Positions 11,196 through 21,787 of a stretch of 36,822 nucleotides of DNA are shown one piece after another. The DNA is from Alectoria sarmentosa (taxonomy: Eukaryota; Ascomycota; Lecanoromycetes; Lecanorales; Parmeliaceae): the NCBI GenBank assembly GCA_009733775.1, contig WOGZ01000326.1, forward strand, positions 1 through 36,822, written 5' to 3'. Numbering within the stretch: position 1 is the first letter of the stretch; every line of letters starts with the position of its first letter. The position numbers and the translations under genes are program-made. Below the pieces are notes generated by a model. It was not told the origin of the DNA and did not search any database. It was given only the letters and a program-made list of their open reading frames with translations.

Positions 11196-11746
11196 TAATA
11201 ATAGCTATCCGACTTGGGATCTGGTCGCCCCTGAGTCGTAATAGACCATACTTACGGATGTCAGCCCTGCGGGGGGGCATCATGCATGGTATTGACCTTT
11301 GACGGACGGAGGCCTACATGATAACGGCTGCTACGAACGCGCCATACAGAGACGTGAGCCTGCGACAATGGCAAGATGATCACGATACGACCTCTTCGCT
11401 GAGCAAGTCGGTCCGGAAGTGAGCCTGCTACAAGGCAATCAAGCACGAACAACATCATTACGAATTCCTACTTTCTACTCCTTACCACGAACCCCCGAGA
11501 CACGCACGACAAAGCATGAGCCACCATTAGAGCACCGGTACCATGGCACGAGATGTGCATGACACATGGACGAACGCCGGCAAGCGGGGGGAGCAATAGG
11601 GTACGTTATGGGACTACGGGGTACTGGCGGAGTGGAATGGAATGGGATTGCGGTGTCATGTGATAAGGAATGATCATAAGGAATGATCACGAAGGAATGT
11701 GATAAGGAGTAGCCATGAGGACATGGCGATGTGAAGGGGAGGGTAA

Positions 11747-11907
11747 TGTCATGGTTTCATCCTGCCTTCTCAGTACGAGGCCCGATCGGGCCTAGCGCGG
11801 CTTGGCATTGCCTACATAAACGGCTTCACAGCATGTATTTCTCTTCATAGCTATTATTCCGTGCATACCGGAATACAAAGCATTCAGCATCATTTCAGTC
11901 TCTGACA
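11747..11907 (+). repeat. Right LTR of the miniature LTR element
   Basis: Starts TGTCATGGTTTCATCC and ends TCTGACA. Preceded by a purine tract and followed by TCGTT. Confidence 0.88.
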
Positions 11908-11912
11908 TCGTT

Positions 11913-12480
11913 TTTGATTCTTAATTTAATATTATAAACGTTTTACGATTTAATAATCGATTTTTTTTATCGATATTAAAACGCAAAAACGAGATAATCT
12001 TTTTTAATTTAATGTTAAAATATGTTTAATTAATAATAATATTTTGACCTTTTTAAATTATAGCGATTTTTCGTATTATCGAATATAATTCAAATAAAAT
12101 ATAATTGTGATTATAAATAAAATTCATTATTATAAAAGTTTAATTTATTTAAATTTCGTTTACTTTAATACGCTAAGCGATAAAAGTGAAAAAATAATTA
12201 ATTAATCGATTAAAAATGATTCGTTTGTTCGTATTTTTATTGTTTTTTTCTTTTTTTTATCACGATTATAGCGAATTTACGCTTTTTAAACGATTTCATT
12301 TTTTTCTAAAAAGTTTTATAAAACCTTTAACGACGGCATAATTTTAAAAACTTATATTTTGTTATACGAGTAAAATGAAAACATTAAGATTAATATTTAT
12401 TCAATCGTTGAAAAAAGAATTTAAGATTATTGTGATGTAAAAAGAAAAATATGTGTGTGAATGATGTTTTATGAAGCGCG
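11913..12480. other. RIP-like mutated AT-rich tract (right part of element B)
   Basis: Same composition as the tract to the left of the miniature LTR element, ending abruptly at about 12480 where unmutated element B sequence (the right TIR region) begins. No gene seen. Confidence 0.75.
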
Positions 12481-12519
12481 AGATCTTGAAGATTTTCGAT
12501 CTTATTTCGGATACGTGCG

Positions 12520-12619
12520 GGGTTCATACTTTATTTGGTTAGTGCCTTGGTACCGGCTAACCCGATTTGGGGGGTCATACGTCGAACAATCATGGGGGTA
12601 TACGCTAAATGGCTGCCTA
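12520..12619 (-). repeat. Right terminal inverted repeat of element B, unmutated
   Basis: Pairs with the left arm starting at 9143. It retains runs such as GGGGGG where the left arm has A/T equivalents, so this arm is the near-ancestral copy. Confidence 0.78.
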
Positions 12620-12888
12620 GAGTAACACTCAGCCATATCGGAGCTACCAATGCCTCATTTTACGAACCCCAGTAGCTTAGGAAAACCTTGAACATTCTTC
12701 TTAATGGGCGTACCAAATATACTCTCTCCGGTCAGCTCCAGTCTCTACGTATCAATATAGCTCGAGTGAAAATATTGCTCCTGCGTGACCTCGTCATCTC
12801 GATTTGTTCTCACAAGTGGTGCATCAGATCTCTCCAATCCACTCGTAGACCCGTCTCGCCTTTCAATACGCCTTATATCATTCTCGTC

Positions 12889-14474
12889 ATGTCCAGAAAA
12901 CCCGCAGAACCCGCCAAAAAAGAGCAGAACGAGTACATTCCCTCCTTCATCTCCAAAAAGCCTTTCTACCTTGAGTCCGCGGACAGCGAAAACGACTACC
13001 TCGAGCATCAACGTCTCCAGACCTCTACACCTGACCAGTCAAAATGGTATGATCGTGGAAAGCGACTTGGTCCCGCAGCTACAAAATTCCGCAAAGGCGC
13101 TTGTGAGAACTGTGGTGCTTTGACACACAAGACCAAAGATTGCTTGAGCAGGCCCAGGGCGAAGGGTGCTCGCTGGACTGGCAAGGACATTCAAGCCGAT
13201 GAAGTAGTACAGGATGTGCAATTAGGCTGGGATGCGAAGAGAGATCGGTGGAATGGGTATGATGCGGAGCAGTATCTAGATGTGACTGAGGAGTGGGAGG
13301 AGTTAGAGAATCTGAAGAAAAGGCTGAAAGGCGGGGAGGCGGAGGCGAATGGGCTGAAGCTTCTGACTGATGATGGTGAGCAAAGACCAGAGGGTGAGGA
13401 AGAGGAGGCGAAGTACGCCGAGGAGTCTGATATGGGGCGACAGCAGAGCACTGCTACTAGAAATCTACGAATACGGGAGGACACAGCCAAATACTTGCTC
13501 AATTTGGACCTGGACTCTGCTAAATACGACCCCAAGACAAGGTCGATGGTAGACATGGGCGCTCAGGCCGACCAAGCCGCCGCTTTAGTTGCAGAAGATA
13601 ACTTCATGCGAGCTTCAGGGGATGCGGCAGAATTTGAGAGGGCCCAGAAATACGCATGGGAGTCACAAGAGCGAGGAGACAAGGATAAAACACATTTGCA
13701 AGCAAACCCTACTTCAGGCGAATACTTCCGACGAAAAGAAAAGGAAGAGATCGACACCAAACGAGAGGCGCAACGAAAATTGCTGCTGGAAAGGTATGGC
13801 GGTGAGCAGCACTTGCACCCGTCACAATCGCGAGATATGGTCGTCGTCGAGAACGAACGATACATGGAATACGATGAGGCAGGAGCGATCAAAGGAGCAC
13901 CGAAAGCGGAGGCGAAGTCAAAGTATCCGGAGCATGTGTTTATTAACAACCATACTTCGGTATGGGGAAGCTGGTGGTCCAATTTCCAATGGGGCTATGC
14001 CTGCTGCCATTCCAAAATCAAGAACAGTTACTGCACAGGTGAGGGTACGTACATTTCGGAGATGATCCTTTAAGACATGTCTTGGAAGCAAAATGACCTT
14101 CTCTACTCGAGAAATCTGTCTTGCGACTCTATTATTTCCGTTGAAGAAGCGATGCTGATCCCGGAATGTGCGTAGAGGGCAAGCTAGCCTTCGAAGCAAC
14201 CAACAAAATCCGGACCGGTGGAGAGCTTGACGATGTGCCCGCCTTGAAAGCAACTGAATTAGCCCAATACAACGGTACACAGACTGAAGAAAAGGAAGAG
14301 CCCGTCGAGAACAAGAAAGTGGATGGGAAATCAGAGGCGGTGGCGAAGAAAAGGACCTTGACGGAGATGAAGGGTGGAGTTAGTGAGGAAGAACTTGAGG
14401 CTTATAAAAGATCCAGAGCAATGACAGATGATCCTATGGCAAAGCTTTTGGGCACAGACGAACTCCTGCTATAG
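12889..14474 (+). CDS. SLU7: Pre-mRNA-splicing factor Slu7
   Basis: Second-step splicing factor that acts in 3' splice-site selection within the spliceosome. Exons 12889-14044 and 14176-14474 encode 484 aa. The 131-nt intron has a GTACGT donor, GCTGAT branch and TAG acceptor; it falls within YCTGEEGKLAFEA, a strongly conserved Slu7 stretch, which fixes the frame. Near the N-terminus NEYIPSFISKKPFYL is a family signature, a CCHC zinc knuckle (C72, C75, H80, C85) follows, and residues 344-381 hold YPEHVFINNHTSVWGSWW and the CCHS block. The start ATG at 12889 was chosen because upstream in-frame sequence (from 12688) is not conserved and lies close to transposon element B. The 3' end converges with uS4, 236 bp away. 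Confidence 0.95.
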
Positions 14475-14710
14475 TGTCTAACATGGATCCTTGCATGGCG
14501 TCGGCGTTGTGGTCCAGCATAGTCCAATTGGAGCTCGCAGATAACCCAGAGATGTAGATGATACCATTGAACGATTTTTCCGCAAACACATCTTATTTTA
14601 CTTGATTGGTCTACATTCAGGAATGCGCTGGGCTATCGCTTAGAGAATCCTGCAATGCCGTGAAAATGTCCGCAGCCAGAAGATAGCGTCCAGCATGCCA
14701 CAGGTCCCGC

Positions 14711-15541
14711 TCACTCCTCTTCCTCCTCGCCAGCATCACCCTCATCCTTCTTCTCCGCAGCCCTAGCCTTCTTCCTCCTCACACGTCCAGGGCGCCCACC
14801 ACCGAATGGCGAGGTCAGAGCGAAATCGATATGCTTTTGGGAGTCAAGACGAACGACGAAGGAGGGTACGTTGACGATTTGCTTTCCGACACTACAGGAA
14901 CAACCCAGTGATCAGTGTAGTCCATTTCACATCGTTGACACAAGACGTACCGAATGTGCCTTTGCCTAATCAGCACCCTAGCATGATGAATACTCTTGGC
15001 CAAACCGAGCTTGTAGACACAAGTTTGCAGCCTCCTCTCTAGAAAATCCTCCACCTTGAGCGCAAGCACATAATCGAGCTTCATGCGGGATTCATCAAGC
15101 ACACCCACACGGACGAGACGGCGAATCAAGGCATTCCCTTCAAAAAGACGCTTTGGGTCTTTCTCTTCCATGGTCAGGAGTTGGCTGTATGATGGGTCCT
15201 GGGTCAGCATGCGCAACAAGCAAACGGCGTAGCAAATAGAGTTGTACCGAGCAGCACGACGAATCTTGGAGAGGGTGAGCATAACACGCCACACCTCACG
15301 CTTGTTACGAAGACCATATTCGCCGACTATCTTGAGTTCAGAATCCCTGCGATGGGAGTCAAATTGGTTCCATCGACATGAGCAGAGCAAGCTCTTGCTT
15401 CAGTGGCCAGGGAAATACTCACAGACGAGCAGCCTCGAAAGCTATAGAGCTGGTCAGTCCGTAAGAGGAACGTCTCAACATTGGAGGCTACTTACGACGA
15501 CGTGGTACCTTGTACGTCTTGCTGTACGAGCGTGGTGCCAT
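14711..15541 (-). CDS. RPS9: 40S ribosomal protein uS4 (RPS9)
   Basis: Small-subunit ribosomal protein that binds 18S rRNA through an S4 domain and supports decoding accuracy. Five exons are inferred: 15541-15496, 15441-15423 (19 nt), 15346-15248, 15184-14951 and 14891-14711, giving 192 aa. It reads MAPRSYSKTYKVPRR, then PFEAARLDSELKIVGEYGLR, then KDPKRLFEGNALIRRLVRVG, LALKVEDFLERRLQT, SIHHARVLIRQRHIR and VGKQIVNVPSFVVRLDSQ, ending in a basic then acidic tail; all are textbook eukaryotic uS4 blocks. The early clustering of introns is common in fungal ribosomal protein genes. The third intron (63 nt, 15247-15185) is in frame and stop-free. It is divergent from eL21, with 185 bp between start codons. 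Confidence 0.96.
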
Positions 15542-15726
15542 GACTACGGATAGTGGCTCTGAGAAGAAGTCGTGATGATTCCAACTACAATGTGGGAAGG
15601 AAGCGGATTTAGCGCGCTGCCAAGACCCTAAGCGAGCCCACCACGAAATTTGCCCTCCAGAACAACAACGAGAAGAAGCTCGACGAGAAACCCAAGCCAA
15701 GCTCAGCAGACGATCCATAAGTCACC
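15542..15726. promoter_or_regulatory. Shared divergent promoter of uS4 and eL21
   Basis: Only 185 bp separate the start codons of two ribosomal protein genes for different subunits, so their promoters must overlap. The stretch contains ACCCTAAG at 15625-15632, which resembles the telomere-repeat-like sites (Tbf1/Rap1 type) known from fungal ribosomal protein promoters, and has no clear TATA box. Bidirectional co-regulation is an inference. Confidence 0.6.
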
Positions 15727-16415
15727 ATGGGTCATTCGGCCGGTCTCCGTGCCGGTACTCGGGTATGTGAAAGATTTCAAGAGTAGCGCTGGACAGATAC
15801 AAGCTGGCCCAACTCTACTGCTCGTGAATATGGACTCAGGACTGACTGGGGCTACAGTATGCCTTTTCGCGTGACTTCAAGAAGAAGGGTATGATTAAGC
15901 TCTCAACATATCTGAGACAATACAAGTAGGTTTTTGCCTTTGAGTCCAATGCGCAGCAGATGGGCTAACGGATCTTTCAAGAGTTGGGGACATCGTTGAT
16001 ATCAAAGCAAACGGAGCCGTTCAGAAGGGGTGGGTGTTCCCTTCTACTTCCAATCATATTGGAGGCTTTTCCTGATAAGTATAACAGCATGCCCCACAAA
16101 GTTTACCATGGCAAAACTGGCGTCATTTACAATGTCACCAAATCTGCAGTGGGCGTCATAATCTACAAGCGAGTCGGCAACCGGTACATCGAGAAGCGAG
16201 TCAACGTCCGTATCGAGCACGTTTCCCTCTCTCGCTCACGAGAAGAGTTCATCAACAGGGTAAAGGACAACGCGGGGAAAAAGCAGAAGGCGAAAGCGGA
16301 GGGTGTACACATGTTCTTGAAGAGACAGCCTCTGGGACCGAGGGAAGAGAGGACAGTCGATGCGAAGGGAGGAGTCGAGACTGTGGTGCCGATTGCTTAC
16401 GAAACGACGATTTAG
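15727..16415 (+). CDS. RPL21: 60S ribosomal protein eL21 (RPL21)
   Basis: Large-subunit ribosomal protein. Four exons: 15727-15762, 15858-15925, 15982-16029 and 16088-16415, encoding 159 aa, the usual eL21 length. The product begins MGHSAGLRAGTRYAFSRDF and continues KGMIKLSTYLRQYKVGDIVD, IKANGAVQKGMPHKVYHGKT, GVIYNVTKSAVGVIIYKRVG and NRYIEKRVNVRIEHV, ending PIAYETTI. These match the family from end to end, and each splice junction restores a conserved block (RAGTR/YAFSR, LRQYK/VGD, VQKG/MPHK). The introns are 95, 56 and 58 nt. The first three exons are short, another ribosomal-gene habit. The 3' end converges with the WD40 gene. Confidence 0.96.
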
Positions 16416-16769
16416 AGGGAGAAGTACCGTGCAAATCAAGCCTGATTCGACTACATTGTCTATGATCCAATAGAAAGCTTTGAGATTTACCCATAGAATC
16501 GTGATATTGATGCTGTGACGTCTATGTGAATGCCGAGAAGATGGAGGACTCCTCGTGCCCCAGATCATATGCTTCTCTTCCATAAATGCGTAAATTCCAC
16601 GGAACGCCCGGGTTAGATACACAAGCTGGTTGCAGACAAAAAAAATGAGGCCACTGCATGCGGCCTCCACAAAGCTGTCTGATGCAAGTCGCTTTCCCGA
16701 GTGCTATCAGAATAGCTCATCTGCTTCACGTCAATTTATACCTTTCGGGAACGCTCCTGGAAAGTGAGG
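16416..16769. other. Convergent intergenic region eL21 / WD40 gene
   Basis: 354 bp holding the 3' flanks of both genes. No coding signal; open frames here are antisense extensions. An A-rich run at about 16638-16644 is unremarkable. Confidence 0.5.
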
Positions 16770-19370
16770 CTACCAGTGACTTTCATCGTCAGCATTCTCA
16801 TTCGTAGCCGCAACTCTGTGACTCCTCAATCGTGCTCTGTAGTGACTCATCGGTCGTCCATCTCCTAACGAACGTGGATTATCGTAAAGACCATCATCCA
16901 TTTCCAGTCGCTGATCCACCCTCAAACCCATCTACGCAGATTTCAGAGTCAGCGTTGCTTATTGGAGGCAGAAAATGGAGTTGGAGGACAGCTTCAGGAA
17001 GTAAGGTCCTCTTGCTCCCGAAGCATCTCTTATGACTCGATCCCAATAACAAATAGAAAGATTAGCCCCAAAAGGTACGTACCTTCGGTTCGCCTTCATC
17101 GTCTTCTGCTCCATCATTCCAGCTGTGTGTTGTACAGGTTCCGGTGGACATGCCCCAACCATTCCAGGATGTTGCTGGGATACGTCAGTACATGAATATT
17201 TGGGACCTAAGCCGTTGTCTGTAGAGAGAGCTGATCTTACCAGCAATGATGGGTGCGTTGGGATGCCAGCTCGCATCCCGAACGCACGTCTTCCATGCGC
17301 CCCTGCTCCGTCCTCCCTCAGGTTCGTAGTGACTTGCGTACAAATCCGGATCTCGAGGCCGAGAGTGATGTGTCGCTTGGTTGACGTTGACCTTACCTGC
17401 TAGAGTCGCATCCATGTTGTAGATATAAACGCTCCCATCTTCACTTCCGGAGTAAACATATCGAGAGTTGGTGCTACCAGGCGGTGAGAAATGACACCGT
17501 ATCAACGTTTTCAACACTCGATGACCTCGAAATGTGACGAGCGAACAATCATGAGGATGTGGCTCATAGTCCTTTTCATCGTAAGTCATAAAGCGGTAAT
17601 CGAAAGATGTGGTATATCGATTTGGGTCCAACCTCGATGCTTTTTCTGTTGGCATCATCTTACGCAGATCCCAAAGCTTCATTGTCTGATCTTTGCCGTT
17701 GCTAAGTACGTATCTGCCGTCGCCCTTGCTGTCAACATATGTCAAACCTTCGGTGTGACCCATGAAGACACCAGCTTCTCGGCTGTCGCCCATGCTCCTC
17801 CGATCCCAGACTTTAATGGTAGTGTCGTCAGAGCCAGAGTAGAGGATATGAGGAGAATTTGAATCTCCAAAGCAAACAGCGTTGACATCATCGTTGTGTC
17901 CAGGAATACTCAAGATAGATTGACGGGTCTCAAGATCATAAACATAGACGGAATGATCGGAGGTCCCAGCTACGATCTCTCGACCGTCACCAGAAAAGCG
18001 AATTGACCATATCTGCAGATTTATCAATCAGGGCCATCTGAGAGAGCTGACGCTGGTCGACCTACGCCAAAATGGCTGAATCCCCCGTTGAAGCCCCGAC
18101 CTCTCCTAGTCTCACGTCTGCCCATGTCTGAGAAGTCGAGAAGGAATGGTTCACCGCTTGAGCTAGGATCTGTGGGAGCAAGGCAAACAATACTTCGTAT
18201 CGAACTGTACGCCAACCACTTGTTGTCCGGACTGAGAGAAGCATCGGTAATGGTCCATTGGCCGTATGGATATACAACAGTTTTGTAGTATTTCCAATTG
18301 TAAGGATTCGAAGTGTCGTACATCCGCACTTTGAAATCCTGTGCGCACGAGAAGAAGAAGTTCCCATCTTCTGAAAATTGACCAGAATAACACCGAGAAT
18401 TGTAGTGAATGATTGTGTCCGCATTCGATGATGGTATCATTCCCTGTTCAAATTAGTAGGGAATGGAGGTGGGCTGAACAAGGCCTGCGGAGCCTCTCAT
18501 CATACCTGTGATATAACGCTGGCTGTTCTTGTGGACTGGACCCTACCTGTGCCCAGCTCCCGGCTCATCAGCTTCTTTCCCAGTCTCGTATTTCTCTTCC
18601 TGGTTATGTCTCGATAGTATTCGTTGCTTCCAAAAACACCACCGTCCATCAATTTCTTCCCTTCCTCGCTCGGCACCGGAGGAAATCTCTTGCTCGAGCC
18701 CTTCGCGCGTCGCCTTTTCCGAGTTGCCAGACCTCCGAAGCCGTCATCTGGAATCTCATTCCCATCATCTAGCTGCAATGTGATACCAGAGTCGCCTGCC
18801 CGGTGGTTGGCAAATATCCGGCGAAGACCGGCATGTCCCAAAAGCTGCATGATTTGAGTTGGGACTACAAATGAAATTTAGTAATTTGCTTGCTGGAATT
18901 GCGGTGCCATTGACCTTGTATCCGTGAAGGCCGTCCAGTAGTTGTGCTCGCCTGCGTCCGAGAATCGCCAGCTTCATTTTCAGTTCCACCATCATCATCT
19001 TGCGTGCCACCTTCTCCATCTTGAACGGAAAATTCGATCTCAACACCGCTCATGCCATCCTCAGCATCTGTACACCAGACAAGCGAAGATTAGCGAACAG
19101 CCTCCACTTTAACACAGTAAAAAGTCTTTCTACGTATGAGGAACAATTGGAGAGTACCCTACCGTGGAAATCGGCCTCGACATCCTCAGAAGGATCGAAA
19201 AACTCAGCATCTTCGCTCTCATCTGTCGTCGGTTCGAAAATGTCGTCATCATCTTCTGTCTCGTCGAGCCACTCACCTTCTGCACCTGAGGCATCGTAAA
19301 TATTTGCAGCATGGCTTGAAGGATCTGGAGAGTCGCCACGGAAGGGTTCAGAGGGTTGTGAGGCAGCCAT
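16770..19370 (-). CDS. LEC14B/DCAF11-like WD40 repeat protein
   Basis: WD40 beta-propeller protein of the LEC14B/DCAF11 group, whose animal members are substrate receptors of CUL4-DDB1 ubiquitin ligases; that role here is by family only. Seven exons: 19370-19163, 19067-18915, 18864-18506, 18443-18066, 18012-17241, 17174-17083 and 16931-16770, giving 707 aa. The N-terminal third is acidic and low-complexity (EWLDETEDDDDIFEPTTDE). A basic linker with RDITRKRNTRLGKKLMSREL follows, then WD repeats from about residue 245 (YSGQFSEDGNFFFSCAQDFK, IWSIRFSGDGREIVAGTSDH, YSGSDDTTIKVWDRR, LSNGKDQTMKLWDLRKM, YVYSGSEDGSVYIYN). The short C-terminal exon encodes PMSHYRARLRSHR, typical of the group. An in-frame ATG at 19433 would add 21 hydrophobic residues; I prefer 19370. 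Confidence 0.9.
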
Positions 19371-19798
19371 AGTAGCAATGAGGAGGTGAGTAAAAACAGT
19401 AGTGAAGAGACAGAGTGCGAACAACGAGGGCAATTGGCCGAGGTAGTTCTTATCGTATCGGATTAGTGCCGGAGTTAGGCTTTACTGTGTCTGCCGGCAT
19501 TGATCTGAGAGAATAGAAGAAGTGCAGTAGAGTGAATACATTTTTTGGTAATGGCTATGGTAGTGGTACATTGTATGGAGAACGATTATGCTTGCACAAA
19601 TGCTCCAGATATCCATACTGTATCAACGCTCCACTTACACAAAATGGAAATTGTCCGACCCTCGGACGGAGACTATTCCTTTGGTCATCGGTAATGTTCT
19701 AGATTTTGCACAGGACATGGAGATTCGCTCGAGAGGCGTCCGTACCAAACGACTATTCTGCGAGACGGGAGTCATTTTTAGAGCAAAGACGCGGAGCA
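19371..19798. other. Intergenic region upstream of the WD40 gene
   Basis: 428 bp between the start of the WD40 gene and the stop of the mitochondrial carrier gene, both on minus, so it contains the WD40 promoter and the carrier 3' flank. An 80-codon open frame at 19588 has no recognisable motif. Confidence 0.45.
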
Positions 19799-21061
19799 TC
19801 AAGCTTGCTCTCCTAGTAGCCGTAATATAACTTCATACCTGGAGACAGTCAGACTGTATGATCAAAGGAGTTTGATTATACTCACATTCCGAACATGATG
19901 GCAGCACTGGGCACGACCCTTAGCATGTGTGGTGTAAGCCCACCGTACAGTGAGGCGATACCCTCTTCTTTCCAGATTGTCATGAAACATTGCACGATTC
20001 CAGTGTATTTCATGCGGCCATCTTTTCGTGGTGCCTGCCGTAATCGTGTTCGAACCACTTCGTGGGGATAAGTGACAACAGCTGCAAAGAATTTCGCAGT
20101 GCCAGCCCCCATAACTCTGCCACCCCAGCTCACAGTTTTATCCCAGTATGATGGTTCCCTGCCTGAGGCGATGAGCCTCTCCTCTCTGCGGCTCAGATAC
20201 ACCTTCATCCGCTCGTAGAGCACCCATTGCAAAGTGCTTTCAGTCACTCCAAGGTAGCTTGCGCTTAGCCCTCGATAGAGACCTCTAAAACCTTCGGTAC
20301 GTATCGTCTGTCTAACGCAATCGAAAGAATTTGAATATTGACGGTTGGACAAAGTACCCGTTTTTTCCGCATGATTTTTATCGAGTTGGAGCCGCGTCTT
20401 GACGACCCATATTGGGTTTGTGATCGTACCTGTAATTATACCCGCGTTTGCTGCTGCACAAAAGTTGACCCAGACGGCGTCCTGTCCTCGGTTGAAATTT
20501 TGACTTATAATTCTTTTGCCATTGCCATAGGAGTAGAAGTTGATCGCCCGCGCTGGGACTACACCGGTGAGGTTGGGCCCCAAGCCTTTGAAAAGCGCTC
20601 GCCATCCCTCAACGTGGTGAATGGAGAATAAAAGTTGGAAAGTCTCGCGGAAATGTAGTACGGCAGTGCGAGGTAGGGAGAGGGCGGACGGTGGAGGAAT
20701 GCCTCGAGCATTTCGCGTTGCTACTATTTGAGACTGATAAAAGTCGGATTGTAGCCGAGTTTTAAGAACTTCAAGAGGAGATGTAAGAATCGCAGAGCTC
20801 ATGCCCCCAATTCTAGTATGATATCAGTCGAGTCTTCAGCGGGCAACGGTTCAAGGAGACTATGTACCCCCCTGCAACAAAATGGGCCCACGGCTTCGTT
20901 ACATGGTCTTTTTGCTTTGTTGTCGTCGTGCCACTGAGATAGGTACTTGGTATAACATCTGCATTTTCTCGCGACTGGGTTAACGACGCCTCGTTCAAGC
21001 CTGGTGTGGGTCCTTGGATTTGCGCCGGCGCGAAATTTCCCAAGGCATGTGGAATGGTCAT
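19799..21061 (-). CDS. RIM2: Mitochondrial carrier, Rim2-type pyrimidine nucleotide transporter
   Basis: Inner-membrane SLC25 carrier. The closest group I recognise is yeast Rim2 / human SLC25A33-36, which exchanges pyrimidine nucleotides needed for mitochondrial DNA and RNA synthesis. Exons 21061-20868, 20812-19886 and 19838-19799 give 386 aa. The three signatures of the tripartite fold are present: SPLEVLKTRLQ (about residue 77), NPIWVVKTRLQ (about 197) and YPHEVVRTRLR (about 312). The Trp in NPIWVVKTR and the long loop after the first signature are typical of the Rim2 group. The introns are 55 and 47 nt; the last exon is only 40 nt and supplies YEVILRLLGEQA. Start chosen at MTIPHALG; an upstream in-frame ATG at 21157 is possible. 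Confidence 0.9.
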
Positions 21062-21787
21062 GAAAAGGCGGTAGCCTAGGGTAAACAAAGAGGGTAGGCG
21101 GGTGTTGGATCTTTCGATTCTATGTGTACTGAGAGGTAAAGTAGGTAGAAATAACACACGAAAACTCAGAACTGTAAACTCTCAATACGAGTACGGTTAC
21201 ACTAGTGATATCACGGATTGCGGCTTATCTAATCTGTAAGAGGACTCCAGGCTTGCCTCACGAGCCTCAGTCCCTCAGAATGCTAAGCCCGCTAAGCCCC
21301 TTCGGGTTAGCGCTTCTGCTGACTACGGAGCAAAATTCCGTAATTTCTCCGTTAGCAGAGGCTTTTTCATCTCGATACGGATCCGTTTGGTAGGAAGTAT
21401 ACGCTGAACCTTCCCATTGTTACCGGCGACTAGCAAGCTAAGAAAGAAGCGCGATTACCACCAGAAAATGGCAAGATTTCACCAGTATGCAACAAAAGAG
21501 TTGTAAGGAACTCAGGCCTTTTGAACTGTTTCTAATCTTGCATACAGATACCAGACTTGTCTAGATTTACCCTACATGATTCCCTTCGCAGTCCTTTTAT
21601 GACCTGGAGTACAGATGTAGAAAATGAACCCTAAACGTCCAATTTGACTGAGCTCAAGTGACTGATACTTCGCTTTCTGAGATTAAGCCAGTTTCTGTGG
21701 TTGACGGGAAGAGGTGCGAGTTCTCCACCACATCTTTAACCTCGCTCATCGACACAGGAGTGATAGAGGCTGAGGAGATTGGTAGTC
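21062..21787. other. Intergenic region with hairpin-rich segment
   Basis: 726 bp between the carrier start and the CPSF6-like stop. The part at about 21281-21362 folds: GCTAAGCCC pairs with GGGTTAGC around a CTTC loop. Immediately after, TCTGCTGACTACGGAG pairs imperfectly with CTCCGTTAGCAGA around a second small inverted repeat ACGGAG..CTCCGT. No gene is supported; the open frame starting at 21658 is antisense to the CPSF6-like 3' end. Confidence 0.45.

Larger units (their letters stand above)
11034..11907 (+). mobile_element. Miniature LTR retrotransposon (TRIM-like), 874 bp
   Basis: Direct repeats of 162 bp (11034-11195) and 161 bp (11747-11907) begin TGTTATGG/TGTCATGG and end CCTAACA/TCTGACA, giving TGTCA..TGACA termini. 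A perfect 5-bp target duplication TCGTT flanks it (11029-11033 and 11908-11912). The interior is only 551 bp and has no retroelement protein. A purine-rich run GAAGGGGAGGGTAA at 11733-11746 directly abuts the right LTR, as a polypurine tract should, which sets the plus orientation. No primer-binding site was recognised. The element has normal GC while both flanks are extremely AT-rich, so it inserted after the mutation wave or escaped it. The two LTRs differ at roughly a tenth of sites, so it is not brand new. Confidence 0.88.
9143..12619. mobile_element. Element B: TIR transposon, mutated and interrupted by a mini-LTR element
   Basis: The outer ends are inverted repeats: TAGGCAATTATTTAGCGTAT at 9143 and, on the other strand from 12619, TAGGCAGCCATTTAGCGTAT. 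The match continues for about 100 bp per arm (through GTTCGACGTAT and AAATCG). The left arm carries one extra ~21-25 bp internal duplication containing GTATACC. Nearly all other differences are C-to-T or G-to-A in the left arm. Flanks read AAGTAAGA on the left and GAGTAACA on the right (6 of 8 match), or the element can be read as TA-flanked, so hAT-like and Tc1/mariner-like assignments both remain open. Without the nested 879 bp it is about 2.6 kb, large enough for a former transposase gene, which is now unreadable. Its right end is 270 bp upstream of SLU7. Confidence 0.72.

Noticed and set aside
12688..12888. Upstream in-frame extension of SLU7 starting at 12688
   Set aside because: The extra 67 residues are not Slu7-like and lie in the promoter region close to element B. 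The ATG at 12889 opens directly into the conserved N-terminus.
15625..15632. ACCCTAAG as a telomere remnant
   Set aside because: A single copy inside a ribosomal protein promoter; a regulatory site is a better explanation.
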